Assembly (NCBI RefSeq): GCF_017591435.1
Contig: NC_059294.1
Coordinates: 15,692,902-15,756,901 of the forward strand
Source: Portunus trituberculatus
Taxonomy: Eukaryota; Arthropoda; Malacostraca; Decapoda; Portunidae
Direction of reading: 5' to 3'
Length of the DNA stretch: 64,000 nt
In this document: one piece after another, positions 14,982 to 35,915 of the stretch
Layout of the letters: the number at the start of each line of letters is the position of its first letter
Position numbering within the stretch: the first letter of the stretch is position 1
Made by a program: the position numbers and the translations under genes
Notes under the pieces: model-generated
Seen by the model: the letters and a program-made list of their open reading frames with translations, nothing else
Database searches by the model: none
Told to the model about the DNA's origin: nothing

Positions 14982-16213
14982 AGGTAAATTGAAGTCACAT
15001 GGTATAGAAAGAAAAATTCTCATATGGCTTGAAGACTGGCTTTCTGAGAGAAAAAACGCGCGTTGGTAAATGGTAAATTTTCAAAATGGCGAGAACTTTT
15101 AAGCGGTGTATCACAGGGATCTGTGCTCGGCCCTGTTCTTTTCCTTATTTACGTTAATGATATCGACGAGGGCCTCACCTGTAAAGCGTCTAAGTTTGCT
15201 GATGATACTAAAATAATAAAGTAGTCACAACAGAGGATAAAAGACAACTACAATCAGATCTCGACCGCTTAGCCACTTGGTCAGACAAGTGGCAGATGAG
15301 TTTCAATGTAGATAAATGTAAAGTGTTGCACATTGGTAGTAATAATGATCATACTGATTACTCAATGAACGGTTCCGAGCTTCTCAAGGTTAATGAGGAA
15401 AAAGACTTAGGCGTTATAATTATCTCACATGTAAAGTCAAGTAAACACTGCTCGGAAGTAGTTAAAATAGCGAAAAAATTGGTTGGGTTTTTTTTTCATT
15501 CAAATCAGAAGGCGTCATTCTCACATTGTTTAATGCGCTCGTCCGACCTTAACTTGAGTACTGTGTCCAGTTCTGGTCACCCCATTACAGGAAAGATATA
15601 GACAACCTGGAGAGAATCAAAAGAAGAGTCACCAAGTTGATCCCATGACTGCGTAACAAGCCTTATGAGGAGCGCTTGAAGGAACTCAACCTGTTGAGTT
15701 TAGAGATGCACAAATGCGAGTAGATTTAATTGAACTGTTTAAAATGTTCTGGGGTTTTGATAACGTAAATGTAAACAACTATCTCATCATTAACACTTCC
15801 AACACCATTAGAAATAATGGTTACAAGATTATAGGTAAGTGTTTCAGATCAGATGAGGCTAAACATTATTTCTTCAATAAAATTGTAAATGTCTGGAACT
15901 CTCTCCCAGCACAGGTTGTCCGTAGCAGTATAATGAAAACTTTTTTTTTTTTTTTTTTAGTTACTGAACTAGATAGTATCACTTCTCTTTCAGTCTTTCC
16001 TATCACATCTTTGACTTGCTCTCTCCCTGTGCCTTTTTGTTTTTTCTTCCTTGAACCCTGGTGTCCTTAAGCCTCTGACTCTTAGAGTCTGTACTGGTAG
16101 CACAAGCACACAGACAGCCTCGTTAGGCCCAATAGGGCTGTTGCTGTCTGTTTCTTCCGTTGTATCTCTTTGTATTCCTCCTCCTCCTCCTCCTCCTCCT
16201 CCTCCTCCTCCTA
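14982..16213 (+). pseudogene. CR1/L2-like non-LTR retrotransposon, 5'-truncated and broken
   Basis: This relic once encoded the reverse transcriptase that copies LINE RNA at the target site. Readable RT blocks appear in order: LKSHGIERKILIWLEDWLSE (about 14988-15050), GVSQGSVLGPVLFLIYVNDI (about 15100-15165), the catalytic FADDTK (15195-15212), WSDKWQMSFNVDKCKVLHIG (about 15275-15340), EKDLGVII, RRVTKLIP, PYEERLKELNLLSLEM and VNVWNSLPAQVV (about 15880-15920). Several frame changes and stops (near 15070, 15222 and 15640) disable it. After a poly(T) at 15941-15959 comes a probable 3' UTR (about 15960-16177) containing AGGCCCAATAGGGCTG. It ends in (TCC)n, a 3' end style known for CR1/L2 elements. 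The upstream RT and the endonuclease are absent. The clade is inferred from motif style. Confidence 0.85.
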
Positions 16214-17179
16214 TCTTTCTCACTTTCATTCCCACAGTCTCGGCACGCTGCCCCCTTCCCCTCAACTCCCAGTCTAGGACCATACAGTTAACTGGATAAT
16301 CGAATAAGAAAGAGGAAGAATTTTAGGGTAACATAAAAGAAATGAAAGAATACAAAATATAAAGGATAAGGGATGATGTCTCGCAATTTAAGAGTAAGAC
16401 CATTCAAATATAAACCCATAGACCCTCATTTATGATGACATTATTGTAATCCATATTAATTTGTTTGTGGAAAAAAATCTCTCCTTTTAACAACTATTTT
16501 CTTATTGTCATTGTAATTCAACGTTTTATTAATTTTTTTTAAATTACAGCCATATTCTGATTCTGCTGGAGCGTCGGTAGAAAGTTCACGAGCTGTTAAT
16601 TTTTTCTTCAGTTTCTTTTTATAAGTGGTTCCTGTGGAGACCTGGGGGAGGTACACTATAGAAATAGGTTTCTTACTAAGACTTTGTATGCTGGGTTGTC
16701 GTTCCCGACAGGTTCAGGGGTCAAAGAGACAGATGAGCACTGAAGCCACGCGTGCCTATTGCGCATGCCATATTACTTCTACCTATCCTGAACCCCCAGA
16801 CGATGCTGCTGGACAGACTAGAGTAAGCGCTCATCACCACCACCACTAACAGCAACAGTCCAGCACTCTAGCTACAACCCATCCCTCATACTCGAACCTT
16901 GTATTTCCCTCCACTCTACTTCACTCGTACTAATTCATTTATTTGTTTCGGGTTAGAGACACATACAGATAAGATTATCATTTAAGTTTATGACATAGAA
17001 TGAATAGATAGATAAAAAGACAAACAGACACAGATAGACAAACACACACAGATATATAAACAAAGATAAATGAATAGATAGATAGACATTAGATACATAC
17101 ATACAAAGACAAAGGCAGACAGATAAAGATCATAAAACAAAAAATAAGTATCAAAATTCATGGAGCTCATATGAACCGA
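16214..17179. other. unique sequence; decayed GATA/CAGA tetranucleotides at 16990-17130
   Basis: Single-copy DNA. Positions 16720-16822 are open between a CCCGACAG acceptor-like and an AGA/GTAAGC donor-like site, but the peptide is not recognised. Positions 16995-17125 contain repeated ATAGATAGA, GACAAACAGACA and ACATACATA phrases, a broken tetranucleotide repeat. Confidence 0.4.

Positions 17180-17267
<88 letters not shown>
17180..17267. repeat. (CA)n at the head of SINE A3
   Basis: About 88 bp of pure CA abutting the SINE. Confidence 0.97.
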
Positions 17268-17269
<2 letters not shown>

Positions 17270-17584
17270 CCCGGTAGCTCAGTGGTTAGAGCGCTGGCTT
17301 CACAAGCCAGATGACCGGGGTTCGATTCCCCGGCCGGGTGGAGATATTTGGGTGTGTCTCCTTTCACGTGTAGCCCTTGTTCACCTAGCAGTGAGTAGGT
17401 ACGGGATGTAAATCGAGGAGTTGTGACCTTGTTGTCCCGGTGTGTGGTGTGTGCCTGGTCTCAGACCTATCCGAAGATCGGAAATAATGAGCTCTGAGCT
17501 CGTTCCGTAGGGTAACGTCTGGCTGTCTCGTCAGAGACTGCAGCAGATCAAACAAACAGTGAATTACACACACACACACACACA
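17268..17584 (+). mobile_element. tRNA-derived SINE, family A (copy A3)
   Basis: Well-preserved family A element. The head pairs as a tRNA acceptor stem (GCCCGGT with GCCGGGT). The anticodon is CAC and the B box GGTTCGATTCC is intact. The 3' end carries an AAAC duplication (ATCAAACAAACAGTG), and the terminal GAATTACAC resembles the family B end rather than the usual GAAACAC. The (AC)n tail runs to 17584. Confidence 0.93.
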
Positions 17585-18990
<1,406 letters not shown>

Positions 18991-19169
18991 TGCGGAGGGG
19001 TTAGGCAAAGGAACCAGTGGTGGGCGACGCATCACTTTCACTGCAATCGTCACGACCACCACTGCCGCCGCCGCCGCCTGAACCAGATGGCGGGGCTTGC
19101 CACCAGGTATTTTTGGAGGCTGAAAATTTCAATGAATGATTCTTCCTCTTGTCTATCTCCGACCTTGAC

Positions 19170-19345
<176 letters not shown>

Positions 19346-19482
19346 AAACAAATATTTAATTCCATAGATAAAAGTAATAAAACTGTAGAAAAACTGAAAA
19401 CTCACTTAGAAATGAGATTATGGAAACACCTCAAAGTGATACACGTAATGACGCAAAATTCAATAATGATGATAATAATAAC

Positions 19483-19483
<1 letters not shown>

Positions 19484-19513
<30 letters not shown>

Positions 19514-19514
19514 A

Positions 19515-19573
<59 letters not shown>

Positions 19574-19575
19574 AT
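19484..19575. repeat. (AGT)n microsatellite
   Basis: AGT units with one AAT interruption near 19511. Confidence 0.95.
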
Positions 19576-19727
19576 AATAAAATTAATAAAAATGTCAAGT
19601 CTCACTTTTACTGCATAACAAAAAAAAAGAAACGCGATTTCAGCACAATGAGAGTTTGTCAGGTTTTTTTTTGTTTCTCTCTCTCTCCCGAGAGGCAAAA
19701 GTAGAGTTCAAAATACATGTGATTGTA

Positions 19728-19731
<4 letters not shown>

Positions 19732-19812
<81 letters not shown>
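19732..19812. repeat. (GT)n microsatellite
   Basis: About 80 bp of pure GT. Confidence 0.97.

Positions 19813-22534
<2,722 letters not shown>

Positions 22535-22579
<45 letters not shown>
22535..22579. repeat. (CA)n after a GCGCGC patch
   Basis: GAGCGCGCACAAGAGCGCGCG precedes the CA run; alternating purine-pyrimidine throughout. Confidence 0.93.
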
Positions 22580-22580
<1 letters not shown>

Positions 22581-22866
22581 GCGTAGTGTAGTGGTTAGCA
22601 CGCTCGACTCACAACTCACAATCAAGAGGGCCGGGTTTGAGTTCCGGCCCGGCGAGGCAACTGGGCAAGCCTCTTAATGTGTAGCCCCTATTCACCTAGC
22701 AGTAAATAGGTACGGGATGTAACTCGAGGGATTGTGGCCTCGCTTTCCCGGTGTGTGGAGTGTGTAGTGTTGTGGTCTCATTCCTACCCGAAGATCGGTC
22801 TATGAGCTCTGAGCTCGCTCCGTAATGGGGAAGACTGGCTGGGTGACCAGCAGACAACCGTGGTGA

Positions 22867-22870
<4 letters not shown>
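22580..22870 (+). mobile_element. tRNA-derived SINE, family B (copy B3)
   Basis: Family B head, linker, shared central domain and B-type end (GTGAATTACAC). The 7-nt anticodon loop CTCACAA is duplicated in tandem (near 22608-22621). This would prevent a normal anticodon arm from forming. It is the first of three B copies in the same orientation. Confidence 0.92.

Positions 22871-22931
<61 letters not shown>
22871..22931. repeat. (AC)n joining SINEs B3 and B4
   Basis: A pure AC run that is both the tail of B3 and the 5' flank of B4. Confidence 0.97.
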
Positions 22932-22932
<1 letters not shown>

Positions 22933-23202
22933 GCGTAGTGTAGTGGTTAGTACGCTCGACTCACAATCGAGTAGACCCGGTTTCGAGTCCCGGGGACGGT
23001 GAGGCAAATGTGCGAGCTTCTTAATATGTAGCCCCTTTTCACCTAGCAGTAAATAGGTACGGGATGTAAGTCTAGGGGTTGTGGCCTAGTTTTCCCGGTG
23101 TGTGGAGTGTGTGTTGTGGTCTCAGTCCTAACCGAAGATCGGTCTATGAGCTCTGAGTCTGGGGAAGACTGACTGGGTGACCAGAAGACGACCGTGGTGA
23201 AT

Positions 23203-23205
<3 letters not shown>
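22932..23205 (+). mobile_element. tRNA-derived SINE, family B (copy B4)
   Basis: Full head with CAC anticodon and B box GTTTCGAGTCC. About 18 bp are lost after GAGCTCTGAG near 23157 (the CTCGCTCCGTAAT segment). It ends GTGAATTATACAC. Confidence 0.92.

Positions 23206-23246
<41 letters not shown>
23206..23246. repeat. (AC)n joining SINEs B4 and B5
   Basis: A pure AC run between two same-direction SINEs. Confidence 0.97.
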
Positions 23247-23247
<1 letters not shown>

Positions 23248-23530
23248 CGTAGTGTAGTGGTTAGCACGCTCGGCTCACAATCGAGAGGGCCGGGTTCGAG
23301 TCCCGGTAAGCGGCGAGGCAAATGGGCAATCCTCTTAATGTGTAGCCCCTGTTAACCTAGCAGTAAATAAGTACGGGATGTAACTCGAGGGGTTGTGGCC
23401 TCGCTTTCCTGGTGTGTGTTGTGTGTTGATGTGGTCTCAGTCCTACCCGAAGATCGGTCTATGAGCTCTAAGCTCGCTCCGTAATGGGGAAGACTGGCTG
23501 GGTGACCAGCAGGCAACCGATGTGAATTAC
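23247..23530 (+). mobile_element. tRNA-derived SINE, family B (copy B5)
   Basis: Head with CTCGG-CTCACAA-TCGAG anticodon arm, intact B box GGTTCGAGTCC, shared central domain and GTGAATTACAC end. The tail is very short (ACACAGACACACAG) before unique DNA. Confidence 0.92.
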
Positions 23531-23632
23531 ACACAGACACACAGCCTCACAAGACCTGTTTTCTACTTTGGTTGAGCCAGTAAGAGAAAAGATGTTCTAT
23601 CATATTACATATTGGGAAATTCAATACCGATG

Positions 23633-23698
<66 letters not shown>

Positions 23699-23719
23699 GC
23701 GCGCGCGCAAGATACACAC
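23633..23719. repeat. (CA)n then (CG)n, head flank of SINE A4
   Basis: CA units (23633-23695) followed by CGCGCGCGCGCGC, a classic alternating purine-pyrimidine stretch. AAGATACACAC then leads into the SINE. Confidence 0.95.
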
Positions 23720-24011
23720 GCCCGGTAGCTCAGTGGTTAGAGCGCTGGCTTCACAAGCCAGAGGACCGGGATTCGATTCCCCGGCCGGGTGGAGATATTT
23801 GGGTGTGTCTCCTTTCACGTGTAGCCCCTGTTCACTTAGCAGTGAGTAGGTACGGGATGTAAATCGAGGAGTTGTGACCTTGTTGTCCCGGTGTGTGGTG
23901 TGTGCCTGGTCTCAGGCCTATCCGAAGATCGGAAATAATGAGCTCTGAGCTCGTTCCGTAGGGTAACGTCTGGCTGTCTCGTCAGAGACTGCAGCAGATC
24001 AAACAGTGAAA
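23720..24011 (+). mobile_element. tRNA-derived SINE, family A (copy A4)
   Basis: Near-consensus family A element. It has the GCCCGGTAGCTCAGTGGTTA head, CAC anticodon, B box GATTCGATTCC, hairpin segment, shared central domain and AACAGTGAAACAC end. It can serve as the family A reference for this window. Confidence 0.93.
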
Positions 24012-24163
<152 letters not shown>

Positions 24164-24319
24164 TTGAATGCCACTATCCATCCCTTTAGTCTCTCCACGT
24201 ATATGAATCACTACAATTGCGATGTGTCTTCCACTTCTTTTATGTCAGCTTAGAAAAACTGATCGATCGTTTTTTTTTTTTTTTTTTTGTTTCTTCTTTG
24301 TCTGTATCACTACCATGCA

Positions 24320-24670
24320 TTCTCGCCGCCCACTGCTCTCTGTAACCATACCTTCACCCACCTAGCACTATACTCAGGAAAATGTTAAACAGCCACGGCA
24401 GTATCTCGTACGCCTCTCATGTCCAAACTCTCTCTAGTAAACATTTTTTTCCCGCTGCGTTCCTTAATATACTAGCGTGTATTTTCCTAAAACAAGATCG
24501 TTATAGTTTCTACTACGTACCTATATAATTTCCCCCATACCCCATAAATTTGCAGACCATGTAGCGTATCATTCATATCAGTCTTACATTTTGTTCAAAT
24601 CCACAAATGTCACTTATCTTCTTTTTTTCCTGTGAGGACTCTCATTGTGAACTTTGTTGTGACACAATCC
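24320..24670 (-). pseudogene. non-LTR retrotransposon RT fragment, heavily decayed
   Basis: On the minus strand, in different frames, I can read FTMRVLTGKK (about 24655-24625) and VTFVDLNKM (24613-24587). Weaker remnants follow: MGYGGNYIGT near 24535, KIHASILRNAAGKK near 24465, and LPWLFNIFL (about 24405-24377). Their order and spacing match RT palm blocks of LINE endonuclease-RTs, which usually read like FTMRVL, FVDLEKAYDR and SPWLFNIF. The downstream YADD-type active site is absent. Stops and shifts throughout show an old relic; the clade is not assigned. Confidence 0.65.
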
Positions 24671-24945
24671 ACTTTCATAACACCGGGTAATTCCAAAAAG
24701 CGAGAATGAACGGGGCCGAGGCCACGCGCAGCCATTCATGAAGAAAGAAGACCAGCATGTACCTTTCACTTTTCACAAGGTTTTAACATTCAAATACACA
24801 ATGCTATAGTTACCTTTGAAATTTCAAGCAAACCATTGTAAAAAAAAAAAAAAAAAAAATCGTAAAATTTCGACGTAATTCTTTTGAAATTATTTACAAT
24901 TATATTTTCCTTTCAGTCAGCTCTTATTGCATATGCTTCATAGAT
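24671..24945. other. unique sequence, possible 5' continuation of the RT relic
   Basis: AT-rich, with a poly(A) at 24841-24859. Nothing further can be read with confidence. Confidence 0.4.
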
Positions 24946-24962
24946 TAATAATAATAATAATG

Positions 24963-25039
<77 letters not shown>

Positions 25040-25097
25040 AATAATAATGATAATAATGATAATAATAATAATAATAATGATAATAATAATAATAATG

Positions 25098-25143
<46 letters not shown>

Positions 25144-25160
25144 TAATAATAAAATTATGA
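24946..25160. repeat. (AAT)n(GAT)n(AAT)n compound microsatellite
   Basis: AAT units, a block of GAT (about 24998-25040), then AAT with GAT interspersions. Confidence 0.96.
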
Positions 25161-25171
25161 GAATAAAAAGT

Positions 25172-25217
25172 AACAACAACAACAACAATAACAACAACAA
25201 CAACAACAATACCGATG

Positions 25218-25295
<78 letters not shown>

Positions 25296-25320
25296 ACACA
25301 CACACCACCACCACCACCAT
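25172..25320. repeat. (CAA)n, AATACCGATGATA, (CA)n, (CCA)n
   Basis: CAA units, then AATACCGATGATACAC, which also precedes the (CA)n at 23633, then about 88 bp of CA and a short (CCA)n. Confidence 0.9.
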
Positions 25321-27285
<1,965 letters not shown>

Positions 27286-27597
27286 ACCCGCCACGTAAGG
27301 TAATGATGAGCATTCACCAAGAAGCAGCTCGCCAGATCGTGATGTCAGAAGCACGGGTCCGGGCTGCGAGGTGTGGGCGGCGAATACTAAACCACAACCT
27401 CGGGATGAGCCAAGGAAACTGGTATTTCCTACTTTCTTTATAAGCATTTTCTGAACCAAAATCCAAGTCAAATATTTATGTTTGTTATGCGACGTTTTGG
27501 AATAGTCGGAGAGCAAGAAAAGGAATAGACCTGTGAAACTAGTGACACCAGCAACAACCAGCAACAACAAAGCAGCAGCAGCAGCAGCAGCAACACA

Positions 27598-28311
27598 CTC
27601 GGTCTATCCTTCACTAAAAATCTAAACTGGAAATTTCACATCTCTACTCTTGCTAAATCAGCTTCCAAGAAGTTAGGTGTCCTATGGCGTCTTCGTCCAT
27701 TTTTCTCTCCCTCCCAGCTGCTTGCTCTGTACAAGGGCCTTATCCGCCCGTGTATGGAGTATGGCTCTCATGTCTGGGGGGGATCCACACACAGCTTTAC
27801 TAAACAAGGTGGAATCTAAAGCTTTTCGTCTTATCAACTCTTCTCCTCTAACTGACTGTCTTGATTCTTTAAGTCACCGCCGCAATGTTGCATCTTTATC
27901 TGTCTTCTACCGCTGTTTTCATGCTGTCTGCTCTTCTGAACTTGCTAACTGCATGCCTTCCCCCTCCTGCGGCCTCGCTGCACAAGACTCTCTACTTCTT
28001 CTCATCCCTATTCTGTCCATCTTCCTAATGCAAGAGTTAACCAGTATCTTCACTCCTTCATTCCCTACACTGGTAAACTCTGGAACTCTCTACCTGTGTC
28101 TGTATTTCCACCTGCCTATGACTTAAACTCTTTCAAAGAGGAGTGTCAAGACACCTCTTACGTTAACTGGACCCTCCTTTTAGATTTTTTTGTTTTTTCT
28201 CTTTCTACTTTCCTCTTAACAGGGCCTGGCAACCAGCGGGTTTTTTTTTTTTCCAACACTTTGTTTGCCCTTGGCCAGTGCCCTTGTAATGTAAAAAAAA
28301 AAAAAAAAAAA
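27598..28311 (+). pseudogene. 3' end of a non-LTR retrotransposon with poly(A) tail
   Basis: This is the C-terminal part of a LINE reverse transcriptase, cut off at its 5' side by a CAG repeat. Frame 1 (27598-27783) reads KKLGVLWRLRPFFSPSQLLA followed by LYKGLIRPCMEYGSHVWGG. The frame then shifts at a G run near 27776-27782 and continues NKVESKAFRLINSSPLTDCL and FYRCFHAVCSSELA. It shifts again near 27985 and ends SFIPYTGKLWNSLP and YDLNSFKEEC (near 28138). The catalytic palm is missing. The probable 3' UTR ends CCAGTGCCCTTGTAATG plus about 20 A (28292-28311). The last motifs are typical of Jockey/CR1-group RT ends; the exact clade is uncertain. Confidence 0.85.
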
Positions 28312-28338
28312 AGTAGTAGTAGTAGTAGTAGTAGTAGT

Positions 28339-28379
<41 letters not shown>

Positions 28380-28442
28380 CAGTAGCAGCAGCAGCAGTAG
28401 CACCAACACCAACAGCAGCACCACCACCAGCACCAGCAGCAG
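28312..28442. repeat. (AGT)n(AGC)n array directly after the LINE poly(A)
   Basis: AGT units change to AGC and then AGC/ACC variants. The array starts at the last A of the tail. Confidence 0.95.
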
Positions 28443-30639
<2,197 letters not shown>

Positions 30640-30964
30640 AACTACGTAGGAGAAGACAAGACTGAAACAGGACAATGTCATGATAAAACTAACACAACGG
30701 ATAGGCATCATGAGCAATATTACAGATTATCTTCCCTTTCCAGAAGAAACTCGAGGTGTAAGCCCAATATAATGAGACCAGTGCTGTGTTGTATTTGCAC
30801 AATGACAAGTTTCGACATAGTTACACCGCCAATACAGTGTCTGCCATAGCGCTGTGCAGACGTCAAACTCTTGTACCAAAACACATCAATGTCGACACGC
30901 AAACAAAAGATGGTCTGGCGAGTGTATATAGTGGGAAGTTTACCTAAGGTGCACTCCATTGTAA

Positions 30965-31715
<751 letters not shown>

Positions 31716-31716
31716 T

Positions 31717-31717
<1 letters not shown>

Positions 31718-31785
<68 letters not shown>
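31718..31785. repeat. (GT)n, tail of SINE B6
   Basis: A pure GT run on the plus strand, which is the (AC)n tail of the minus-strand SINE. Confidence 0.97.
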
Positions 31786-32860
<1,075 letters not shown>

Positions 32861-35262
32861 TTATTACATAAGCAGTGACAATGAGCAGTGCCAATGTTCT
32901 CTCAGCCTTTACGTTTCTTACACAGAGATTCACGGTAATTACCAATCTAAAGTGTCCTCTTTCCTATAAAGTAGTGGTGTTTACATTCCGTTGGCTAGGT
33001 GTTCCCCGTCCGCCAGTCCCTGCTGGGTCTCTACTCCCTTTGCGCGCATTTACGAGACATTTATGGTTGGGTCAGACCACTTTAGCGCTTTCGACGATGA
33101 CTTTTCCCTTAAATACTTATGATAATCTTGGATACGTGTTTACCACATAAGCGTTTAAATGTGGTAAACTCCAAGGGGAACACTCACCGCCTTCTGTATC
33201 CCTTCCCGCCTCTTCACTCGCCGCGGCCACGACCGAAGTTCCGTTGGGATGTGAGCCTTAATTGCATCGGCAGGTATCTGCGGGAGAATGAGTGGCAACT
33301 CAAGGTACTTCATGTCCTCGTGAATCCTTAAGATAGCTTAGGGTAGTGATGGTGAGATAATCATATCTATGCGAGGTCAGCATCTGTTGTCTTATTTGTT
33401 TACACGGCAAGCAAGCACAGCAGAGATATCGCTGATAAACCGGCGACACAGCAATTGTAAAAATTTTGTTTTTAATGTCTGTTCAATTTGAGAGTGACGG
33501 AATATGGAAAATTTTATTCAATGACTGCTCTACCATGTTCTTTATTACCTGTACGCTTCATCCACTCTAGACAAGAAAAAAAACATGGCAAAAGACAGAA
33601 GGTCGTGGCAATAATTCTTACTTGTTTGGTGTTGCACCTCATGGTTTTGAATGCAGCTTTCTATAAAAACCAGTAAGAATAAAAGTGACATAAGTATATA
33701 GAAGCCCAGTACTGAATATACGTATGTATACATGTAAATACCAAATGATTAGTGAACAACATAAGAGGACTTATTTAAGAGGTCATGGTTTTTTACGACG
33801 AGGCAGGCCATTAGGAAGCCATGCAGATGTATAATCCCTTGACAAAAAATACAGAATCAGGTGAAAGAAAATATTGTACTCATATATGTAACAAATTGTG
33901 GGATTGTGAGGAATGAACGAGAGAGATCTTTGCCATACAAAACCCCAATTCAATCTCTACAATGTCACATAATAGGACCTTGTGCGTAGCTTCTTAGTAA
34001 CATCATAACAACGTCGCTCTACATACACGCAGTCTTCTTTACGCCATATAACCCTACAACAACGCCACTCTACATACCCACAGTCTTCTTTACGCTATAT
34101 GACCCCACAGTAGCGGCGATACAAATAAAAAAAAATCAGTCGCGTTGGTGCCAGACGGTATATAGCGAAATAAAGTGTTTAGTGTCTGAGCAAATAAAAG
34201 ATTTGGACATTTAAAAAAAAACACAGTGTATAAAGAACTAAACATATCGCGTCAGCCACTTCAGAAATGACGAACGTCGTAACAGACACAGAACAATAAA
34301 ATACTACATAGATGAGATAACTTAAGTGTGAGGGAAAGACTGAAGAATGAGGAAACTGCGTGGATTTCAAGGCAACAATAACTTGAACCAATTTCTTTTT
34401 AAGATTAAATGTCTCGCAGCGCTGTACAAAACTGAGGCAACATCATGTCTATCGTCACACATCAGAAGCGGACTTAAGCGGTGGTTGCTTTTATTCTTTT
34501 CTTTTTTTTCTTGCCAGTGTTAACGTAGGCGTGTTCAGTTACGAGCGGACTGATGCTGACCTCCTCACTTTGTCTTTATGAATGCTCACATGACACTGCG
34601 CACACAAATTCTTACACGTTCAGCTCAAAACATGTCGCGCTATTTACAAGACTCGACCAATGCTTTGTTCTTTGGGTCGGGGCAAGTGGGAGGCGGAGTG
34701 GGGGAAGGGGGTTATTGATAATGGAAGAAAACAGAACCGAGGACGACAACGATAACGAAGACGATGATAGTAGTGATGACGACGACGATGACGATAGCGG
34801 CGAATGCAAAATAGGGAATGAAGAGAAACAACACACAGGAGGACAAGAACAAGAAACTGGGAGGAGGAGGAGGAGGAGGAGGAGGATAGGGGGGAAGAGG
34901 GGTTGAGTGGGGGCCCTCGACAGGAAACATACCTACAGTGCGCTCAACAGGAAGCATACACTAAACATTTTTGGCAATTTCAAAACCCCTTCTGGCGGCT
35001 AGGAAAAACACTGCTAGACTTCCGGTTCCATCCAGGTAGGGCAATATCCGTCACGGGGCGTCACACAACTTTCACTCAGCTGGGATCCAGGTAAGGGGAG
35101 TGTAGGTAATGGATGACGATGATGATGGTAGTGGCGATGGCAGGCAGACCAGAGCTTCCCTAATGGCGTTATTCACCCATTCACAACCGAACCGCAAATT
35201 TACTAGGGAAGCAATTCAACACTTTCAAAATTGTTGGTCCGTAGTACTTTCTGTAGTACAAC
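32861..35262. other. unique sequence with a hairpin and a 51-bp tandem duplication
   Basis: Single-copy DNA. An 11-bp perfect inverted repeat sits at 33138-33169. Two imperfect copies of a 51-bp unit lie at 34007-34108. (GAG)n lies near 34860-34885. Open frames up to 117 codons follow base composition; no gene recognised. Confidence 0.5.

Positions 35263-35359
<97 letters not shown>
35263..35359. repeat. (GT)n microsatellite
   Basis: About 97 bp of pure GT. Confidence 0.97.
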
Positions 35360-35360
<1 letters not shown>

Positions 35361-35488
35361 GGTACTGCATTTCTTTGTCTCCTGTTCCTCTTTCTGGGCG
35401 TTCTTGTTTATCAGTTGCAGTGTGTTGTTGTTGGTCGGGGTCGCAGCACGTGGTGGAGGGGAAGAGAAGAAAAAGCAGTTGCCCTCAC

Positions 35489-35586
35489 TACCACCACCAC
35501 CACCACCACCGTCACCGCCGCCGCCGCTCCCCTTCAAGTTCCCACTAGTCAAAACAAGGTATAAGACTGACTGGAAATTACATACG

Positions 35587-35659
<73 letters not shown>

Positions 35660-35915
35660 CAGCACCACCACCACTAACACCACTATCATGACCGTCGCTA
35701 CCACCACATTTTAATCATAAACCGACAAGGAAGTGAAATAGAAATAGAGGGAAAAAAATTAAACACCAAGAACAGAGAGGAACCGGACGATTGCGGTTCC
35801 TTTTTCCTCTTTCCTCGACCCCTTTCTTCCACTTCTATCAGTAGGAGGAGGAAGGGAAGGAGGAGGAGGAGGAGGAGGAGGAGGAGGAGGAGGAGGAGGA
35901 GGAGGAGGAGGAGGT
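35489..35915. repeat. (CCA)n, (CT)n and (GGA)n blocks
   Basis: (CCA)/(CCG)n at about 35489-35527, (CT)n at 35591-35655 and (GGA)n at about 35850-35912, with purine-rich DNA between. Confidence 0.93.
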
